Notes: generated by a model not told the origin, from the letters alone. DNA of 64,000 bases from Acanthamoeba sp. SK_2022b (GCA_027943245.1 JANDJZ010001758.1:44767-108766), one strand, 5' to 3'. Positions 46,320 to 56,138 are shown, numbered from the stretch's first letter. Numbers and translations: made by a program.

Positions 46320-46787
46320 ATGGATATTCGTAAAATCAAGAAACTGATCGAACTGGTTGAAGAATCAGGCATTTCTGAACTGGAAATCTCTGAAGGCGAA
46401 GAATCGGTTCGCATCAGCCGTGCCGCACCGGCGCAGGCTTACCCTGTCATGCAACAGGCCTATGCGATGCCGGCACAGCAGCAGCCGGCCCTGGCTGCCG
46501 CCGTTGCTACCGCACCTGCGGCAGAAACCCCGGCGGCACCGGCGGCCATGAGTGGCCACGTCGTTCGTTCGCCAATGGTAGGCACCTTCTACCGCACCCC
46601 AAGCCCGGACGCGAAAGCCTTCGTGGAAGTGGGCCAGAAAGTGAACGCCGGCGATACCCTGTGCATCGTTGAAGCCATGAAAATGATGAACCAGATCGAA
46701 GCGGACAAGTCCGGCGTCGTGAAAGCCATCCTGGTGGAAAACGGCCAGCCGGTCGAATATGACGAGCCGCTGGTCGTCATCGAATAA
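46320..46787 (+). CDS. accB: AccB, biotin carboxyl carrier protein of acetyl-CoA carboxylase
   Basis: A 155-residue protein with an N-terminal helical domain ([34 protein letters not shown]), an alanine- and proline-rich linker (residues about 48-78), and a C-terminal biotinyl domain with [16 protein letters not shown], where the lysine of AMKM carries biotin. It shuttles carboxybiotin between AccC and the AccA/AccD transferase for fatty acid synthesis. AccB controls its own operon in E. coli through its N-terminus. accC follows after 12 bases. Confidence 0.98.
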   Translation: MDIRKIKKLIELVEESGISELEISEGEESVRISRAAPAQAYPVMQQAYAMPAQQQPALAAAVATAPAAETPAAPAAMSGHVVRSPMVGTFYRTPSPDAKAFVEVGQKVNAGDTLCIVEAMKMMNQIEADKSGVVKAILVENGQPVEYDEPLVVIE

Positions 46788-46799
46788 CGAGGCGCCCCC

Positions 46800-48149
46800 A
46801 TGCTTGATAAAATTGTTATCGCCAACCGCGGCGAGATCGCGCTTCGCATCCTGCGTGCCTGTAAAGAACTGGGCATCAAGACCGTTGCGGTTCACTCCGC
46901 GGCCGACCGCGATCTGAAACACGTGCTGCTGGCCGACGAGACCGTCTGCATCGGTCCTGCGCCATCAGTAAAAAGCTACCTGAACATCCCGGCCATCATC
47001 TCGGCGGCGGAAATCACCGGCGCCGTGGCGATCCACCCGGGCTACGGCTTCCTGTCCGAGAACGCCGACTTCGCCGAGCAGGTTGAACGCTCCGGCTTCA
47101 TCTTCATCGGCCCGAAAGCCGAAACCATCCGCCTGATGGGCGACAAGGTTTCCGCGATCAACGCCATGAAGAAAGCCGGCGTGCCTTGCGTACCGGGCTC
47201 CGACGGCCCGCTGACCGACGACATGGATAAAAACCGTGCCTTCGCCAAGCGCATCGGTTATCCGGTGATCATCAAGGCGTCCGGCGGCGGCGGCGGTCGC
47301 GGCATGCGCGTCGTGCGCAGCGACAAAGACCTTGAGCAGTCCATCAACATGACGAAAGCGGAAGCCAAAGCGGCTTTCAACAACGACATGGTGTACATGG
47401 AAAAATACCTGGAGAATCCGCGCCACATCGAGATTCAGGTATTGGCCGACGGCCAGGGTAACGCCATCTATCTGGCCGAGCGCGACTGCTCCATGCAGCG
47501 CCGCCACCAGAAAGTGGTCGAAGAAGCGCCGGCACCGGGCATCACCAGCGAAATGCGCCGTTACATCGGCGAACGCTGCTCGAAAGCCTGCGTGGAAATC
47601 GGCTACCGCGGTGCGGGTACCTTCGAGTTCCTGTATGAAAACGGCGAGTTCTATTTCATCGAAATGAACACCCGTATTCAGGTAGAGCACCCGGTTACCG
47701 AAATGATCACCGGCGTGGATCTGATCAAAGAGCAGCTGCGCATCGCTGCCGGTCAACCACTGTCGATCAAACAGGAAGAAGTGAAGATCCACGGCCACGC
47801 GGTAGAATGCCGTATCAACGCCGAAGATCCGAACACCTTCCTGCCGAGCCCGGGCAAGATCACCCGCTTCCACGCGCCAGGCGGTTTCGGCGTGCGTTGG
47901 GAATCTCATATCTACGCCGGTTATACCGTACCGCCGTACTATGACTCCATGATCGGCAAACTGATCACCTTCGGCGAAAACCGTGACGTGGCGATTGCCC
48001 GCATGAAGAACGCCCTGGCTGAACTGATCATCGACGGCATCAAAACCAACGTTGAGCTGCAGCAGAAGATCATGAATGACGAAAACTTCCAGCACGGTGG
48101 CACCAATATCCACTATCTGGAGAAGAAGCTGGGTCTGCAGGAAACCTAA
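46800..48149 (+). CDS. accC: AccC, biotin carboxylase of acetyl-CoA carboxylase
   Basis: A 449-residue ATP-grasp enzyme starting [33 protein letters not shown]. The glycine-rich ATP lid is [14 protein letters not shown], and the active-site block is [25 protein letters not shown]. It carboxylates biotin on AccB using ATP and bicarbonate. Length matches E. coli AccC and the gene is followed by a strong terminator. Confidence 0.98.
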   Translation: MLDKIVIANRGEIALRILRACKELGIKTVAVHSAADRDLKHVLLADETVCIGPAPSVKSYLNIPAIISAAEITGAVAIHPGYGFLSENADFAEQVERSGFIFIGPKAETIRLMGDKVSAINAMKKAGVPCVPGSDGPLTDDMDKNRAFAKRIGYPVIIKASGGGGGRGMRVVRSDKDLEQSINMTKAEAKAAFNNDMVYMEKYLENPRHIEIQVLADGQGNAIYLAERDCSMQRRHQKVVEEAPAPGITSEMRRYIGERCSKACVEIGYRGAGTFEFLYENGEFYFIEMNTRIQVEHPVTEMITGVDLIKEQLRIAAGQPLSIKQEEVKIHGHAVECRINAEDPNTFLPSPGKITRFHAPGGFGVRWESHIYAGYTVPPYYDSMIGKLITFGENRDVAIARMKNALAELIIDGIKTNVELQQKIMNDENFQHGGTNIHYLEKKLGLQET

Positions 48150-48174
48150 GGCAGCCACGCAGCATCGTCTGACG

Positions 48175-48205
48175 AAAGGCCGGTTAATCACCGGCCTTTT
48201 TCTTT
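48175..48205 (+). terminator. accBC terminator
   Basis: AAAGGCCGGT pairs with ACCGGCCTTT across five bases, followed by TTTTCTTT. It lies 25 bases after accC: a clear intrinsic terminator. Confidence 0.9.
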
Positions 48206-48301
48206 GGCGTTGCCGCCAGTAACGGCTTGGCAAAACGCCGTCATGCCGTAAAATTCCCTACCTTTGATGAATCCATCACCGTAAACCTATGGGAGACACG
48301 G

Positions 48302-48544
48302 ATGGACAAACGTTTTATCCAGGCGCACCGCGAAGCGCGTTGGGCGCTGGGGCTGACGCTGCTCTACCTGCTGGCCTGGGGGCTGGCGGCCTACCTACCG
48401 GACAGCGCTATCGGCGTCACCGGCCTGCCGCACTGGTTCGAAATGGCCTGCCTGCTGGTGCCGATGCTGTTCATCGGCCTGTGCTGGCTAATGGTGCGCA
48501 CGGTGTTCCGCGACATTTCGCTGGAGGACCGCGATGCAAACTGA
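48302..48544 (+). CDS. yhdT: YhdT, small membrane protein
   Basis: An 80-residue DUF997-family protein with two hydrophobic helices (ALGLTLLYLLAWGLAAYLP and WFEMACLLVPMLFIGLCWLMV). Function is unknown; it always precedes panF, and its end overlaps the panF start by 11 bases, which suggests coupled expression. The ATG at 48302 is used, since the frame extending to 48227 crosses the post-accC leader. Confidence 0.93.
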   Translation: MDKRFIQAHREARWALGLTLLYLLAWGLAAYLPDSAIGVTGLPHWFEMACLLVPMLFIGLCWLMVRTVFRDISLEDRDAN

Positions 48545-49979
48545 AGTGATCCTGCCGCTGGTCGCCTACCTGCTGCTGGTGTTCGGTCTGTCGGTGTACG
48601 CCTACAGCCGCCGCCAGAGCGGGAATTTCCTCAGCGAATACTTCCTCGGCAACCGCTCGATGGGCGGCTTTGTGCTGGCGATGACCCTGACCGCCACCTA
48701 CATCAGCGCCAGTTCGTTTATCGGCGGCCCCGGCGCCGCCTACAAATACGGCCTGGGCTGGGTGCTGCTGGCGATGATTCAGCTGCCGGCGGTGTGGCTG
48801 TCGCTCGGGGTGCTGGGCAAGAAATTCGCCATCCTGGCGCGGCGCTACAACGCCATCACCCTCAATGACATGCTGTATGGCCGCTACCAAAGCCGCCTGC
48901 TGGTGTGGTTGGCCAGCCTCAGCCTGCTGGTGGCGTTTCTCGGCGCCATGACGGTGCAGTTTATCGGCGGCGCCCGCCTGCTGGAGACCGCCGCCGGCAT
49001 TCCTTACGACACCGGCCTGCTGATCTTCGGCATCAGCATCGCGCTGTACACCGCCTTCGGCGGCTTCCGCGCCAGCGTGCTGAACGACGCGATGCAGGGG
49101 CTGGTGATGCTGCTCGGCACCGTGCTGCTGCTGGTGGCGGTGATCCACGCCGCCGGCGGACTGGACAGCGCGGTGCACAAGCTGCAGCAGATCGATCCGG
49201 CGCTGGTGTCGCCACAGGGCGGCGATCAGATCCTCAGCCTGCCGTTTATGGCGTCGTTCTGGATCCTGGTGTGCTTCGGGGTGATCGGCCTGCCGCACAC
49301 CGCCGTGCGCTGCATCTCCTACAAGGACAGCAAGGCGGTGCATCGCGGCATTCTGCTCGGCACCGTGGTGGTGGCGGTGCTGATGTTCGGCATGCACCTG
49401 GCCGGCGCGCTCGGCCGCGCGGTGTTGCCGGATCTCAAGATCCCCGATCAGGTGATCCCGACGCTGATGATCACCGTGCTGCCGCCGTACGCCGCCGGGA
49501 TCTTTTTGGCGGCGCCGATGGCGGCGATCATGTCGACCATCAACGCCCAGCTGCTGCAATCCTCCGCCACCATCATCAAGGATCTCTACCTGGGCGTGCG
49601 GCCGCAGCAGATCCACAACGAGCGGTTGATCAAGCGCTTCTCCAGCCTGACCACGCTGATCCTTGGCCTGCTGGTGCTGCTGGCGGCCTGGCGACCGCCG
49701 GAGATGATCATCTGGCTCAACCTGCTGGCTTTCGGCGGGCTGGAGGCGGTTTTCCTGTGGCCGTTGGTGCTGGGCCTGTATTGGGAACGCGCCAATGCTC
49801 AGGGAGCGCTTAGCTCAATGGTGTCGGGTGCGGTATGCTATACGCTATTGGCCAGCTTCAACCTGCAGCCGGCGGGGCTGCACCCTATCGTGCCTTCGCT
49901 GTTGCTCAGCCTGTTGGCGTTTTATTTCGGTAACGTCGTCGGCGAAAAGCGCCGGGCGGCGTCATCATTACCCTCTTGA
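48534..49979 (+). CDS. panF: PanF, sodium/pantothenate symporter
   Basis: A 481-residue member of the sodium:solute symporter family with about twelve to thirteen helices. Recognisable parts are [47 protein letters not shown] and the conserved [26 protein letters not shown]. It imports pantothenate for coenzyme A synthesis with sodium. It overlaps yhdT by 11 bases and lies 11 bases before prmA. Confidence 0.97.
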   Translation: MQTEVILPLVAYLLLVFGLSVYAYSRRQSGNFLSEYFLGNRSMGGFVLAMTLTATYISASSFIGGPGAAYKYGLGWVLLAMIQLPAVWLSLGVLGKKFAILARRYNAITLNDMLYGRYQSRLLVWLASLSLLVAFLGAMTVQFIGGARLLETAAGIPYDTGLLIFGISIALYTAFGGFRASVLNDAMQGLVMLLGTVLLLVAVIHAAGGLDSAVHKLQQIDPALVSPQGGDQILSLPFMASFWILVCFGVIGLPHTAVRCISYKDSKAVHRGILLGTVVVAVLMFGMHLAGALGRAVLPDLKIPDQVIPTLMITVLPPYAAGIFLAAPMAAIMSTINAQLLQSSATIIKDLYLGVRPQQIHNERLIKRFSSLTTLILGLLVLLAAWRPPEMIIWLNLLAFGGLEAVFLWPLVLGLYWERANAQGALSSMVSGAVCYTLLASFNLQPAGLHPIVPSLLLSLLAFYFGNVVGEKRRAASSLPS

Positions 49980-49990
49980 AGAGAATTGCT

Positions 49991-50872
49991 ATGCCTTGGA
50001 TCCAACTCAAACTGAACACCACCGGCAGCCAGGCGGAAGACCTGAGCGACGCGCTGGTGGAAAGCGGCGCCGTGTCGGTGACTTTCCAGGACACCCACGA
50101 CAACCCGGTGTTCGAACCCTTGCCGGGTGAAACCCTGCTGTGGGGCGATACCGACGTGATCGGCCTGTACGACGCGGAAACCGATATGGCCGAGGTGGTG
50201 GCGATGCTGGAACAGCACCCGCTGCTGGGCGCCGGTTTCCGCCACAAGATAGAACAGCTGGAAGACAAGGACTGGGAGCGCGAGTGGATGGACAACTTCC
50301 ACCCGATGCGCTTCGGCGAGCGCTTGTGGATCTGCCCGAGCTGGCGTGACGTGCCGGATCCCGACGCGGTCAACGTGATGCTCGATCCGGGCCTGGCGTT
50401 CGGCACCGGCACCCACCCGACCACGGCGCTGTGCCTGCAGTGGCTGGACGGCCTCGATCTGGCCGGCAAAACCGTTATCGACTTCGGTTGCGGTTCCGGC
50501 ATCCTGGCAATCGCCGCCCTGAAGCTGGGTGCAGCGCGCGCTATCGGCATCGATATCGATCCCCAGGCCATTCAGGCCAGCCGCGACAACGCGCAGCGTA
50601 ACGGCGTTTCAGAGCGTCTGGAGCTGTATCTGCCGAAAGACCAGCCGGCGGACCTGCTGGCTGACGTGGTGGTCGCCAACATCCTCGCCGGCCCGCTGCG
50701 CGAGCTGGCGCCGCTGATCGGCTGCCTGCCGAAGGCCGGTGGTCATCTGGGGCTGTCCGGCGTGCTGGCCAGCCAGGCCAGCAGCGTTGCGCAAGCCTAC
50801 GAAGAGAAGTTCACGCTCGACCCGGTCGCCGAGCGTGAAGAGTGGTGTCGCATCACCGGCCGCCGCAAGTAA
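49991..50872 (+). CDS. prmA: PrmA, ribosomal protein L11 methyltransferase
   Basis: A 293-residue SAM-dependent methyltransferase. The N-terminal L11-binding domain starts [22 protein letters not shown]. The conserved linker is [16 protein letters not shown], and the SAM loop is [17 protein letters not shown]. The NPPY-like motif is [10 protein letters not shown]. It trimethylates L11 at several lysines and the N-terminus. ATG 49991 is the conserved start and is preceded by GAAGAG. A strong terminator follows. Confidence 0.97.
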   Translation: MPWIQLKLNTTGSQAEDLSDALVESGAVSVTFQDTHDNPVFEPLPGETLLWGDTDVIGLYDAETDMAEVVAMLEQHPLLGAGFRHKIEQLEDKDWEREWMDNFHPMRFGERLWICPSWRDVPDPDAVNVMLDPGLAFGTGTHPTTALCLQWLDGLDLAGKTVIDFGCGSGILAIAALKLGAARAIGIDIDPQAIQASRDNAQRNGVSERLELYLPKDQPADLLADVVVANILAGPLRELAPLIGCLPKAGGHLGLSGVLASQASSVAQAYEEKFTLDPVAEREEWCRITGRRK

Positions 50873-50897
50873 GCGTCACGGTCTATTGCCCCCTCAT

Positions 50898-50928
50898 CCA
50901 CCGGCCCTGCGCCGGTGGATTTTTTTTG
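50898..50928 (+). terminator. prmA terminator
   Basis: CCACCGG (50898-50904) pairs with CCGGTGG (50912-50918), followed by an unbroken run of eight T. It ends the yhdT-panF-prmA transcript. Confidence 0.92.
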
Positions 50929-51265
50929 CCTGACGATCGGCCTGCGGGCGAGACAAAATTTTATGCAATTTTTCGCCGCTCAACGACGGATCGCCCTGAC
51001 AATGCGCCTTCCAGACAGGCTATCTCGGCAAAAAACGCGGGTGAATGCAGATAATATTCTGCGCAAAGGCGAATATTTTGCCGCACACAAAATAAGCACT
51101 TTTCGTCAACTTATTGTAAAATATATATAATATTTTTATGAATCACCGCGTAGCGTATTTTTCGTCCTAATATCGGGCCAATTGGTTAAAGTTTGGCCTT
51201 TCATCTCGACGCAAAAATGCGTAATATACGCGCCCTTGCGGACACAGTATGGTCACTCTTTGTCT
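50929..51265 (+). promoter_or_regulatory. dusB-fis upstream region
   Basis: A 337-base gene-free region that is strongly AT-rich between 51060 and 51150, as expected for a Fis-autoregulated promoter with upstream elements. A TATAAT at 51126-51131 is a good -10; the matching -35 (TCGTCA near 51103) is poor. In E. coli the dusB-fis promoter gives a burst of Fis in early growth and is repressed by Fis and ppGpp. Fis sites could not be located with certainty. Confidence 0.5.
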
Positions 51266-52270
51266 ATGCGCATTGGACACCACCAGCTTACTAATTGCCT
51301 GATTGCGGCCCCGATGGCCGGTATTACAGATCGCCCGTTCAGAACCCTCTGTCATGCAATGGGTGCTGGGATGGCTGTATCCGAAATGCTCTCCTCCAAC
51401 CCGGAGGTGTGGCGGACGGATAAGTCGCGTCTGCGTATGGTGCATAGCGATGAACCAGGGATCCGCTCCGTGCAGATTGCCGGATGCGATCCTGATGATA
51501 TGGCCGCCGCCGCACGTATCAACGTGGCCAGCGGCGCGCAGATCATCGACATCAATATGGGATGCCCTGCCAAAAAAGTGAACCGGAAGCTTGCCGGGTC
51601 CGCCTTGTTGCAGTACCCGGATCTGGTAAAACGGATCCTCCACGCGGTGGTTGACGCGGTGGATGTGCCGGTAACGCTGAAGATTCGCACCGGCTGGGCG
51701 CCAGAGCATCGTAACTGTGTAGAGATTGCCCAACTGGCCGAAGACTGTGGTATTCAGGCCCTGACGATTCACGGCCGAACCCGCGCCTGTCTGTTTAACG
51801 GCGACGCGGAATACGACAGCATTCGGGCAGTTAAGCAGAGTGTTTCCATTCCGATTATCGCGAATGGGGATATTACTGACCCGCATAAAGCCAGAGCAGT
51901 GCTCGACTACACCGGGGCCGACGCCCTGATGATAGGCCGCGCTGCTCAGGGGAGACCCTGGATCTTCCGGGAAATCCAGCATTATCTGGACACTGGGGAG
52001 CTGCTGCCGCCGCTGCCGCTTGGCGAGGTGAAGCGCTTGTTGATTGGGCACATTCGGGAATTGCACGGCTTCTATGGCCAAGGCAAGGGATTCCGGATTG
52101 CTCGTAAGCACGTGTCCTGGTATCTCCAGGAACACGCTCCGAATGACCAGTTTCGGCGCACATTCAACGCCATAGAGGATGCCAGCGAACAGCTGGAGGC
52201 GTTGGAGGCATATTTCGAAAATCTTAGCGTAAAAAAAGAGCTGACAGAACTATGTTCGAACAACGCGTAA
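51266..52270 (+). CDS. dusB: DusB, tRNA-dihydrouridine synthase B
   Basis: A 334-residue FMN enzyme. It begins [29 protein letters not shown], has the catalytic cysteine in [15 protein letters not shown], the FMN site [12 protein letters not shown], and VIANGDIT-like [14 protein letters not shown]. It reduces uridine 17 of tRNA. The final dozen or so residues (after EAYFEN) extend past the end of the E. coli protein, so the stop lies 19 bases inside fis instead of upstream. Longer frames to 51182 were rejected because conservation starts at the ATG at 51266. Confidence 0.97.
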
Positions 52271-52548
52271 ATTCTGACGTACTGACCGTTTCTACCGTTA
52301 ACTCACAAGATCAGGTGACTCAAAAGCCTCTGCGTGACTCGGTTAAACAAGCACTGAAGAACTATTTTGCTCAACTGAACGGTCAAGACGTAAATGACCT
52401 GTATGAGCTGGTACTGGCTGAAGTTGAACAGCCACTGTTGGACATGGTGATGCAATACACCCGTGGCAACCAGACCCGCGCAGCCCTGATGATGGGCATC
52501 AACCGCGGCACGCTGCGTAAGAAGCTGAAAAAATACGGCATGAACTGA
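52252..52548 (+). CDS. fis: Fis, nucleoid-associated DNA-bending protein
   Basis: A 98-residue protein, identical in length and, as far as I can read, in sequence to E. coli Fis. The N-terminal beta-hairpin ([16 protein letters not shown]) contacts Hin-type recombinases, and the C-terminal helix-turn-helix is [25 protein letters not shown]. Fis shapes the nucleoid, stimulates rRNA promoters and aids site-specific recombination. It overlaps the dusB end by 19 bases and is followed by a strong terminator. Confidence 0.99.
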
Positions 52549-52615
52549 TACTAGTCAGTTAACGTGTTGATAAAAGGCGCTTTATCTCATTTGATAAGCG
52601 CCTTTTTCTTTTGGG
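52545..52615 (+). repeat. Copy 1 of a direct repeat: fis stop and terminator
   Basis: Begins CTGATACTAG at the fis stop, continues with AGTTAACGTGTTGA, and ends GCGCCTTTTTCTTTTGGG. Inside, AAAGGCGCTTTATC (52573-52586) pairs with GATAAGCGCCTTT, and a U-run follows: a complete intrinsic terminator. The same framework returns at 53179-53245. Confidence 0.85.
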
Positions 52616-52789
52616 TAATTTCATTTCCAAGCGTACTGCCCTTCCTCATCTCATTGCTGCTCATCTTACAAATGGTATTCTGGCAGCCACATTCAAAGCA
52701 GGATGCTTGCCAATCCTCAAATAAGTTAAAGAACAATAATTAAACTCAACAATAATTAAAATAATTAATTGTTTTAAAAGGAAATTAAA

Positions 52790-53137
52790 TTGGAAAACAA
52801 ACATACTACAGCAGAAGATTTCGACGACAGCAGCTTCTGGAATAAAATCATGCGCTACGCAAAGAAAGCAGGAAGCGAGGTGATTGAGAAAGCACTTTGG
52901 CTTTACTTTGCCGCTCAACGCCCTAATACCCCACTGTGGGCCAAAACAGCCATCTACGGGGCGTTAGCGTATTTTGTATTGCCAATTGATGCGATCCCTG
53001 ATGTCGTGCCTGTGGTGGGATACACGGACGATCTGGGTGTACTCGCGACCGCTTTAGCTTCTGTTGGCATGCATATCGACGACGAAGTAAAACATAATAC
53101 AAAGGAAAAAATGGCTGATTGGTTTGATGCAAAATAA
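52790..53137 (+). CDS. YkvA/DUF1232-family protein in an AT-rich insert
   Basis: A 115-residue protein with the DUF1232 core TPLWAKTAIYGALAYFVLPIDAIPDVVPVVGYTDDLGVLATALASVG, a hydrophobic hairpin characteristic of YkvA. Function is not established; the family is linked to membranes. The start is TTG at 52790, with AGGA seven bases upstream. The gene and its leader are clearly AT-rich compared with the neighbourhood, and it is bracketed by two copies of the fis terminator, so it was probably inserted. Confidence 0.82.
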   Translation: MENKHTTAEDFDDSSFWNKIMRYAKKAGSEVIEKALWLYFAAQRPNTPLWAKTAIYGALAYFVLPIDAIPDVVPVVGYTDDLGVLATALASVGMHIDDEVKHNTKEKMADWFDAK

Positions 53138-53178
53138 TCGTGACAACCAGGTATATATGCCCTAGTAAAAAGCGTTAG

Positions 53179-53245
53179 CTGATACTAGTAGTTAACGTGT
53201 TGAAAAGGCGCAACCTTGCAAGAGGCGGCGCCTTTTTCTTTTGGG
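53179..53245 (+). repeat. Copy 2 of the fis 3'-end direct repeat
   Basis: Begins CTGATACTAG, continues with AGTTAACGTGTTGA and ends GCGCCTTTTTCTTTTGGG, matching copy 1 at both ends. The loop part of the terminator differs (CAACCTTGCAAGAGG instead of TTTATCTCATTTGATAA), so the hairpin still forms with a GGCGC/GCGCC stem. It now terminates the inserted gene. Confidence 0.85.
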
Positions 53246-53308
53246 GCATACCCGGTTTGCAGGCAATAAAAAAGGCCGCAGCGCGGCCCTTGGGGTAAAG
53301 CGGAAACC

Positions 53309-53650
53309 TTATTCGGTCGCTTTGTTCTTGAGGCTTTCCGCCCCTTGCTTGGTCTTATCCCAAGCCTTCTCCGTACCCTGTTTGGTGGAGTGCCAGGCCT
53401 TTTGCGAGCCTTCGCTCACTTTGCTGCCGACGCTGTCGCTCTTGCCTTCAGCGGCGTGCTTGGCTTTCAGCTTCAGCTCTTCACCCTTGTCCTGAGACTG
53501 GTGCAGCTTTTCTTTGGCGGTATCCGCCCCTTTGTGCGCTTCGGCAACGACCTCGTTGCTGGCGTGAGCGGCGGTGTCGGTCGCGGTCTCAGCGGCGAAC
53601 ACCGGGGAAGCGAGCAGCAGTGCAGACAAGGCAATGATTGATTTCTTCAT
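53309..53650 (-). CDS. Small exported Lys/Ala-rich repeat protein
   Basis: A 113-residue precursor with a clear signal peptide (MKKSIIALSALLLASPVFAAE). The mature part is made of charged, alanine- and lysine-rich helical repeats. The best is KAWHSTKQGTEKAWDKTKQGAE, in which the 11-residue unit KAW.KTKQG.E occurs twice, preceded by related DTAKEKLHQSQDKGEELKLKAK. This looks like late-embryogenesis-abundant or coiled-coil periplasmic proteins. A stress or chaperone-like role is possible; no specific family is recognised. A longer frame to 53701 was rejected because the signal starts at 53650. Confidence 0.78.
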   Translation of the reverse strand: MKKSIIALSALLLASPVFAAETATDTAAHASNEVVAEAHKGADTAKEKLHQSQDKGEELKLKAKHAAEGKSDSVGSKVSEGSQKAWHSTKQGTEKAWDKTKQGAESLKNKATE

Positions 53651-53896
53651 AAGTCCCTCTTTTTTCAGATACGTGCCATTCGTCATGAAACAAGATGGCA
53701 TGAAACGCCCCTTGAACGATTTAAGAATAGGACTAAAACCAAAAAATCGATATAAAATTTTATTAAAAATAAATTTCTCATTTTTTTATGCCGTTCGAGC
53801 GAATCCCGGTCAAAAAGCACGAAAACGTTAAATTTTTCCTGCCACAAAACTATAATTTGTATGAATTTTTAACAAGCATTAACAGGGATGGATTCT

Positions 53897-54802
53897 ATGG
53901 TTGCCGCGATCATTATCGGCATTTTCATCGTCAGCTTCTTCTACGCGCACTCCCGCGGCAAAGAGAAACAAAAGGTTACCCGCCAACTGTTCGATCACTC
54001 CACCTTTATGGGGCCGATCAACATGTTTATGACCGGTTTCTCCCGTTTGCCCGCCAAACAGCCCTATTTCGACGAAAAAGGCTTCCCGGAGCTGCAGACG
54101 CTGACCGACAACTGGCAGGTGATCCGCGAAGAAGCGGTGCGCCTGCAGGATCACATCAAAAAGGCGCAGTCGCACAACGATGCCGGCTTCAACACCTTCT
54201 TCAAACGCGGCTGGAAACGTTTCTATCTGAAATGGTACAGCGACAGTCACCCTTCGGCGCAGACGCTGTGCCCGCAAACCGTCGAGCTGCTCAACCGCAT
54301 CCCGTCGGTCAAGGCGGCGATGTTCGCCGAGCTGCCGCCCGGCAGCCATTTGGGTAAACACCGCGACCCTTACGCCGGCTCGGTGCGCTATCACCTGGGG
54401 CTGATGACGCCCAACGACGATCGCTGCTTCATCGAAGTGGATGGCGAACAGCACAGCTGGCGTGACGGCGAGGCGGTGATCTTCGACGAAACCTACGTGC
54501 ACTGGGCACAGAACGACACCGACCAGACGCGCATCATTCTATTTTGCGACGTCGAGCGGCCGATGAAGTGGCGCTGGGCGCAGGCGGTCAACCACTGGGT
54601 CGGCTCTACGCTGATGTCTGCGGCCAGCTCGCCGAACGACGACCAGGACCGCACCGGCGGCATCAACCGCATCTTCAAATACGTCAACGCGGTGCGCGAT
54701 GCCGGTCAGCGCCTGAAAGCACGCAACCGCCGCGGTTACTACCTGCTGAAATGGCTGGTGATCGCTGCAATCTTCGCCGCGATTATCATTCCCAGCCTAT
54801 AA
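53897..54802 (+). CDS. lpxO: LpxO-type lipid A 2-hydroxylase
   Basis: A 301-residue Fe(II)/2-oxoglutarate dioxygenase of the aspartyl/asparaginyl beta-hydroxylase family. The N-terminal helix (AAIIIGIFIVSFFYAH) and a C-terminal helix (LLKWLVIAAIFAAIIIPSL) anchor it. The iron ligands are in LGKHRDPYAGSVRYHLG and TYVHWAQND. It hydroxylates the 3'-secondary acyl chain of lipid A at carbon 2. I place the start at 53897 because AGGG is nine bases upstream; the ATG at 53888 directly abuts that ribosome binding site. lpxP follows, 301 bases away. Confidence 0.9.
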   Translation: MVAAIIIGIFIVSFFYAHSRGKEKQKVTRQLFDHSTFMGPINMFMTGFSRLPAKQPYFDEKGFPELQTLTDNWQVIREEAVRLQDHIKKAQSHNDAGFNTFFKRGWKRFYLKWYSDSHPSAQTLCPQTVELLNRIPSVKAAMFAELPPGSHLGKHRDPYAGSVRYHLGLMTPNDDRCFIEVDGEQHSWRDGEAVIFDETYVHWAQNDTDQTRIILFCDVERPMKWRWAQAVNHWVGSTLMSAASSPNDDQDRTGGINRIFKYVNAVRDAGQRLKARNRRGYYLLKWLVIAAIFAAIIIPSL

Positions 54803-55103
54803 AACGCGCCAATCTTCAACTTAGGGGCAACGCGAATGAGAATATTCGCATGCCCCTCTTCCGCCACACCCCGTACCCTGTGCTAGCATAAGCATTCCTA
54901 GAGCCGCCTCCGCTGGCCAACAGCTATCCCTCCGAAGCCTGATAGCAGCGCAAACCGCCCTTCGAATGTAAATGTTTAGTCAATTATGGAATCCCGACTA
55001 AACCCTGGTCGTGCCCGGGTGTCTGAGTGGTCGTATCGCTATCGAGTGGAACCTTTATGCGTTACAGCTTGCTGCCCCTTTTTAACGTATAAAACGAGTT
55101 TCT
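54803..55103 (+). other. lpxO-lpxP intergenic region with terminator-like hairpin
   Basis: AGGGGCA...GCGAAT (54823-54836) folds against ATTCGC...TGCCCCT (54844-54857), an imperfect hairpin after lpxO with a weak CTTCC tail, likely its terminator. The remaining bases to 55103 form the lpxP leader. They are moderately structured but contain no gene; I cannot assign a promoter. Confidence 0.5.
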
Positions 55104-56024
55104 ATGAAATCAGCCAAAGCATTTCAACTGGCCTTGCTGCACCCGCGCTACTGGCTCACCTGGTTCGGCCTCGCCCTGCTGTTCCTGCTGGTCCAGCTCC
55201 CCTATCCGTTGCTTTACCGGCTGGGGGTGTGGATGGGGCGTACCTCGATGCGTTTTCTCAAGCGTCGCGTCGCCATCACCCGCCGCAACCTCGAGCTGTG
55301 CTTCCCCGAGATGGACGAAGCGCAGCGCGAGCGCAAAGTGGTGGGCAACTTCGAATCGCTCGGCATGGGCCTGTTGGAAACCGGCATGGCCTGGTTCTGG
55401 CCGGATAAACGCGTCAAGCGCTGGTTCAACGTCTCCGGCATCAACCACCTCAACCTGGCGCAGCGTGACGATCGCGGCGTGCTGGTGATCGGCGTGCACT
55501 TTATGTCGCTGGAGCTGGGCGGCCGGGCTATGGGCCTGTGTCAGCCGATGATGGCGATGTACCGCCCACACAACAACAAAGCGATGGAGTGGGCCCAGAC
55601 CAAGGGCCGTATGCGCTCCAACAAGGCGATGATCGATCGCAAGGATCTGCGCGGCATGGTGCACGCACTCAAGCGCGGCGAGGCGGTGTGGTTCGCGCCG
55701 GATCAGGACTACGGCCCGCGCGGCAGCGTATTCGCCCCGCTGTTCGCCGTCGATCAGGCCGCGACCACCAGCGGCACCTTTATGCTGGCGCGCATGGCCA
55801 ACCCGGCGCTGGTGCCGGTGGTGCTGATCCGCCGCGAAGGGGGCCGCGGTTACGACCTGCTGATTCAACCGGCCCTGGAAGACTATCCGCTCAGCGACGA
55901 ACAGGCGGCGGCGGCCTATATGAACAAAGTGATCGAGAAAGAGATCCTGCGGGCACCGGAGCAATATCTGTGGCTGCACCGCCGCTTCAAAACCCGGCCG
56001 GTCGGCGCGCCGTCGCTTTACTGA
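55104..56024 (+). CDS. lpxP: LpxP-type lipid A palmitoleoyl acyltransferase
   Basis: A 306-residue member of the LpxL/LpxM/LpxP acyltransferase family. The conserved motif HFMSLE (H-x4-E) is the catalytic dyad, and MAMYRPHNNKAMEWAQTKGRMRSNKAMI, KRGEAVWFAPDQDYG, and the C-terminal MNKVIEKEILRAPEQYLWLHRRFKTRPVG are signature segments. Among the paralogues the wording fits LpxP best, which adds palmitoleate to Kdo2-lipid IVA in the cold. LpxL cannot be excluded. It has a strong terminator and follows lpxO. Confidence 0.87.
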   Translation: MKSAKAFQLALLHPRYWLTWFGLALLFLLVQLPYPLLYRLGVWMGRTSMRFLKRRVAITRRNLELCFPEMDEAQRERKVVGNFESLGMGLLETGMAWFWPDKRVKRWFNVSGINHLNLAQRDDRGVLVIGVHFMSLELGGRAMGLCQPMMAMYRPHNNKAMEWAQTKGRMRSNKAMIDRKDLRGMVHALKRGEAVWFAPDQDYGPRGSVFAPLFAVDQAATTSGTFMLARMANPALVPVVLIRREGGRGYDLLIQPALEDYPLSDEQAAAAYMNKVIEKEILRAPEQYLWLHRRFKTRPVGAPSLY

Positions 56025-56035
56025 ACCCTTTTTCC

Positions 56036-56060
56036 AGCCCGGCCGACGCCGGGCTTTTTT
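56036..56060 (+). terminator. lpxP terminator
   Basis: AGCCCGGC pairs with GCCGGGCT across four bases, followed by TTTTTT. Clear intrinsic terminator 12 bases after lpxP. Confidence 0.92.
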
Positions 56061-56138
56061 GTGCGCAGCGTTTAAAAAATCTGCGGTTCACGATCCCGCT
56101 TTCCTGTAATCTCCTTTTTTACCCGCACAGGAAAGGAA

